DNA of 64,000 nucleotides, from positions 151,152 through 215,151 of the forward strand of contig JAJDAF010000050.1 of the NCBI GenBank assembly GCA_029261995.1. The letters are read 5' to 3'. Position numbers and translations under genes: made by a program. Shown piece by piece: positions 61,672-64,000 of the stretch. A model generated the notes under the pieces. It worked only from the letters and a program-made list of their open reading frames with translations. It was not told the DNA's origin and made no database searches. The stretch is from Candidatus Zhuqueibacterota bacterium. Its GTDB lineage: Bacteria; Zhuqueibacterota; Zhuqueibacteria; Oceanimicrobiales; Oceanimicrobiaceae. The number at the start of each line of letters is the position of its first letter. Positions within the stretch are counted from its first letter, which is position 1.

Positions 61672-63549
61672 ATGAGTAAGTTGATTCAAAATAAGCTTTT
61701 TCTTTTCCTGCTGCTCGTGATTGCGGTTGGTATTTTTGGCTCGGGCCTGGCTTACAAAAACAGGTACCAAGTCAAGAAGGTTATCAAGGGCAATGAATTT
61801 CTCTACCAGCAGGCAGTGCGCGCCGGAAAATTTAAGGCCTGGGCCACAGGGTTGCTCGGCATCTCCAGTCAAAAGCGCCAAAGCTATTCCCGTTCGTTCG
61901 ATGTTCACAAAAAGACCTGGAATCTGGCCTTTGACGCCGGCCGCAGTCTGGGAAAATACCAACGCTTTTGGGGAAATATCGGTTTTGAATCCTTCAAGAC
62001 CGGCATGCTTTCCAGTAAGTCCAGGCTATTGCTGAAGTACATCCGGGAAGCGAACGCGAGGGTCGGAGATGGTTCTTTTCAAAAGAACGCATTCCGATAT
62101 GTGCGCGCTCACAACATTTTCAGCGATGGCCAGCCGCCCTGGGGCGAGGGCCTTGATATCTACCGCGTTGATGCGAGCGGGCAGGTTCGCTACGACTGGG
62201 CGCTGACGGATCAGATATTTGACATGATCATGAATCTCGGTATGAAGCCCATCGTTGAGTTTGGGTTTATGCCGGACGCGTTGGCTTCAATTCCCGACCG
62301 GAGACAGAAGTGGGGGCGCGCGAACATCTCGCCGCCGAATGATTACCGCGCCTGGCAAAATCTGGTGGCGGCGACTGTCAAGCATTTCGTCAGCCGCTAC
62401 GGAGAACGCGAGGTCGCGAGTTGGTATTTCGAAGTGTGGAACGAGCCTGATCTGGGTTACTTGTTCTGGATTGAAGATCCGGACCCGAAGCGGCGACCGT
62501 ACGGTGATATGCAGGAGTACTACAAGTTGTACGATTACACGGTCTCTGCCGCCAAATCCGCCTTCCCTGGAATCCGGGTCGGTGGACCTGCCAGCGCCGG
62601 TGGGGCTATTGCCGGCCTTCTCGAACATCTTTATTTGGAGGGCAAGAACCAGGCACTTCCCCAAGATACTCAACCTATTGACTTCATTTCGACACACGGC
62701 TACAACCTGATCGGTTACGATTATCGTCAGCATCAGAAGGCAAGCTTGCTCGGAAAGATTTTTTGGAAGCTCAACAGTTCTGTGTCGCACGACCATCCCA
62801 AAGTCCGTGCGGCCTCCAAAAGACTACCATTCTTGCTGACGGAAACCGGCCCCAAACTCAGGAGGAAGAAAGAAATTCTGAGCAAAGGCCGCTACACCGC
62901 CGCCTGGTACATCAAAATGGTGGATGGCATGTTCTATTTGGCCGATACTCTGGGTGCACCCTTTAATCCGACAGAAGTCGTTTATTGGGCTGGGCATCAG
63001 GTGTTGAAAGAATTCGACATGAACAAAACCGGCATCGCCACTTTTCTGAAGATGGGGCGAAACAATGCCGTTCTGAAGATGCCGGTGTTTAACGCCATTG
63101 AAGCTCTGGGTCACATGTCAGACGAGCGCATCCCTCTGCTTGGTGGCAGCCGTTTTGGCGACGTGCTGCATGCTTTCGGAACGCGGGATGGCGCCCGCTC
63201 GGTAGAGATTCTGATCTACCACTTCGACGAGGAAATAAATGAAATCAGCAATAGCACCATCGATTCTGTCTCTGTCAGGGTCTCGGTGCGCAATTTGCCA
63301 TTTCGGGAGTTCGAGCTGCGGCGCTATGTCATCGATGCCTCCCATTCAAACACCTATTCGACCTGGAAACAACTCGGCAGTCCGAAAACATTGCGCCGAG
63401 AGCAATACAATATCCTGGCCGAAAGTCAGGACTTGAGCTTGGTGCGACCCGCTGAGACGCTTGTCGCGGAAGATAGAGGAAGATTCAAAATTGACCTGAG
63501 AATGCAGGCGCAGAGTGTCATGCTGCTGACCTTGCGAGCCCGAAGATAG
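61672..63549 (+). CDS. Membrane-anchored GH39-like glycoside hydrolase
   Basis: Protein of 625 residues with an N-terminal membrane helix (about 8-25, LFLFLLLVIAVGIFGSGLAY) and then a catalytic TIM barrel: FEVWNEPDLGYLFW with the acid/base near Glu258, and LPFLLTETGPK with the likely nucleophile near Glu391. The C-terminal part is beta-rich. GH39 relatives include beta-xylosidases and exopolysaccharide hydrolases such as PslG, which trims its own polymer from the periplasmic side. A similar trimming or release role is likely here, by inference from family and position. Confidence 0.82.
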   Translation: MSKLIQNKLFLFLLLVIAVGIFGSGLAYKNRYQVKKVIKGNEFLYQQAVRAGKFKAWATGLLGISSQKRQSYSRSFDVHKKTWNLAFDAGRSLGKYQRFWGNIGFESFKTGMLSSKSRLLLKYIREANARVGDGSFQKNAFRYVRAHNIFSDGQPPWGEGLDIYRVDASGQVRYDWALTDQIFDMIMNLGMKPIVEFGFMPDALASIPDRRQKWGRANISPPNDYRAWQNLVAATVKHFVSRYGEREVASWYFEVWNEPDLGYLFWIEDPDPKRRPYGDMQEYYKLYDYTVSAAKSAFPGIRVGGPASAGGAIAGLLEHLYLEGKNQALPQDTQPIDFISTHGYNLIGYDYRQHQKASLLGKIFWKLNSSVSHDHPKVRAASKRLPFLLTETGPKLRRKKEILSKGRYTAAWYIKMVDGMFYLADTLGAPFNPTEVVYWAGHQVLKEFDMNKTGIATFLKMGRNNAVLKMPVFNAIEALGHMSDERIPLLGGSRFGDVLHAFGTRDGARSVEILIYHFDEEINEISNSTIDSVSVRVSVRNLPFREFELRRYVIDASHSNTYSTWKQLGSPKTLRREQYNILAESQDLSLVRPAETLVAEDRGRFKIDLRMQAQSVMLLTLRARR

Positions 63550-63585
63550 AATTGTTGACCAACAAGAGAAAAGGACGAGATCGAA

Positions 63586-64000
63586 ATGGCTGAGATTAGG
63601 GACATCAACAAATACTGGCAGGAGTTCACCGATCTTCTGCAACATAAACATGAGAGCCGGAATGGCTATCCCGAGTTCTTTTACTACTACTGCCGCCACA
63701 TTTTGGACCGGGAAGTATTCGAAAAATATATTTTGAACGTGAAATATCTGTTTGAGCTGGCCGATCGGCCAATTGCAGGCAGCCGCATTTTAGACTGCGG
63801 TTGCGGCTTCGGAATCGACAGCATGATCATGGCATGTTACGGTGCCGAAGATGTCAGCGGTATCGATGTCAATCCAGACTGGATCGCCAGCATCCACAAG
63901 TATTTGAAGGACCTGAATTGGGACTTGCCCATAGAAACCAAAGTTGGGGACGCAGCCAGTCTGGATTTTCCGGATGACACCTTTGACATCTTGATGTCGG
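63586..64000 (+). CDS. SAM-dependent methyltransferase (3' end outside the window)
   Basis: The frame is open from ATG 63586 to the window end. AAAGGACGAG lies upstream. After a Tyr-rich N-terminal part (EFFYYYCRHILDREVFEKYI), motif I reads RILDCGCGFGIDSMIM, followed by SGIDVNPDW and FPDDTFDILM. It resembles class I methyltransferases of glycan clusters. The target is unknown. Confidence 0.8.
   Translation, partial: MAEIRDINKYWQEFTDLLQHKHESRNGYPEFFYYYCRHILDREVFEKYILNVKYLFELADRPIAGSRILDCGCGFGIDSMIMACYGAEDVSGIDVNPDWIASIHKYLKDLNWDLPIETKVGDAASLDFPDDTFDILMS

Overview
The window is 64 kb of a Gram-negative bacterial chromosome. I count 48 protein-coding genes, all on the + strand; the first (mreB) and last (a methyltransferase) are cut by the window edges. 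A Gram-negative envelope is indicated by an outer-membrane-type beta-barrel with a signal peptide, a lipoprotein with YbgF/CpoB-like TPRs, and a Wza/Wzc-type polysaccharide export pair. CarA and CarB carry motifs I associate with the eukaryotic/Bacteroidetes-type carbamoyl-phosphate synthetase rather than the proteobacterial one. Together with the other genes this suggests a member of the Fibrobacteres-Chlorobi-Bacteroidetes (FCB) group or an uncultured relative (a Zixibacteria-like lineage would fit). That placement is inference. No rRNA, tRNA, CRISPR array, transposase or phage gene was seen.

Layout. (1) 1-5242: the rod-shape operon mreB-mreC-mreD-mrdA-rodA with overlapping or near-overlapping genes. 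(2) 5283-7444: a sigma70-type promoter, an outer-membrane barrel protein with a calcium-type Asp repeat, a TPR lipoprotein, and a clear intrinsic terminator. (3) 7521-10012: galT and a glycogen-synthase-like protein that lacks the usual catalytic motifs. (4) 10228-17927: the export and initiation core: a candidate sigma54 promoter, a STAS regulator with an extra C-terminal HTH-like domain, a Wza-like exporter, a Wzc-type tyrosine kinase, a UDP-glucuronate epimerase-like enzyme, an initiating glycosylphosphotransferase and UDP-glucose dehydrogenase. (5) 18046-43160: a near-perfect sigma54 promoter with an upstream inverted repeat, then a long run of glycosyltransferases, two asparagine-synthetase-like amidotransferases, modification enzymes, proC, an epimerase-oxidoreductase fusion and a flippase. 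(6) 43307-47738: carA-carB with their own promoter and a strong hairpin between the two genes. (7) 47932-64000: a second glycan block with a GT39-type transferase, a polymerase/ligase, a second flippase, a third amidotransferase, an FrhB-type iron-sulfur protein, an alpha/alpha-toroid-like protein, more GT4 enzymes and a membrane-anchored GH39-like hydrolase.

How the genes may work together. Ugd and the epimerase should provide UDP-GlcA and UDP-GalA. The WcaJ/WbaP-type enzyme starts the lipid-linked repeat and many GT4/GT2 enzymes extend it. Two MOP flippases, a Wzy/WaaL-type protein and Wza/Wzc handle flipping, polymerisation and export. Three GtrB-like GT2 proteins and two GT39 proteins suggest a second, periplasmic route that uses polyprenyl-phosphate sugars. 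Three AsnB-like proteins next to uronic-acid genes suggest amidated uronic acids. The most unusual features are the catalytically degenerate paralogues (GT5-like, one GT2, one AsnB without its glutaminase Cys), the 757-residue epimerase/oxidoreductase fusion with a basic tail, the STAS-HTH protein under a likely sigma54 promoter, and the carA/carB hairpin.
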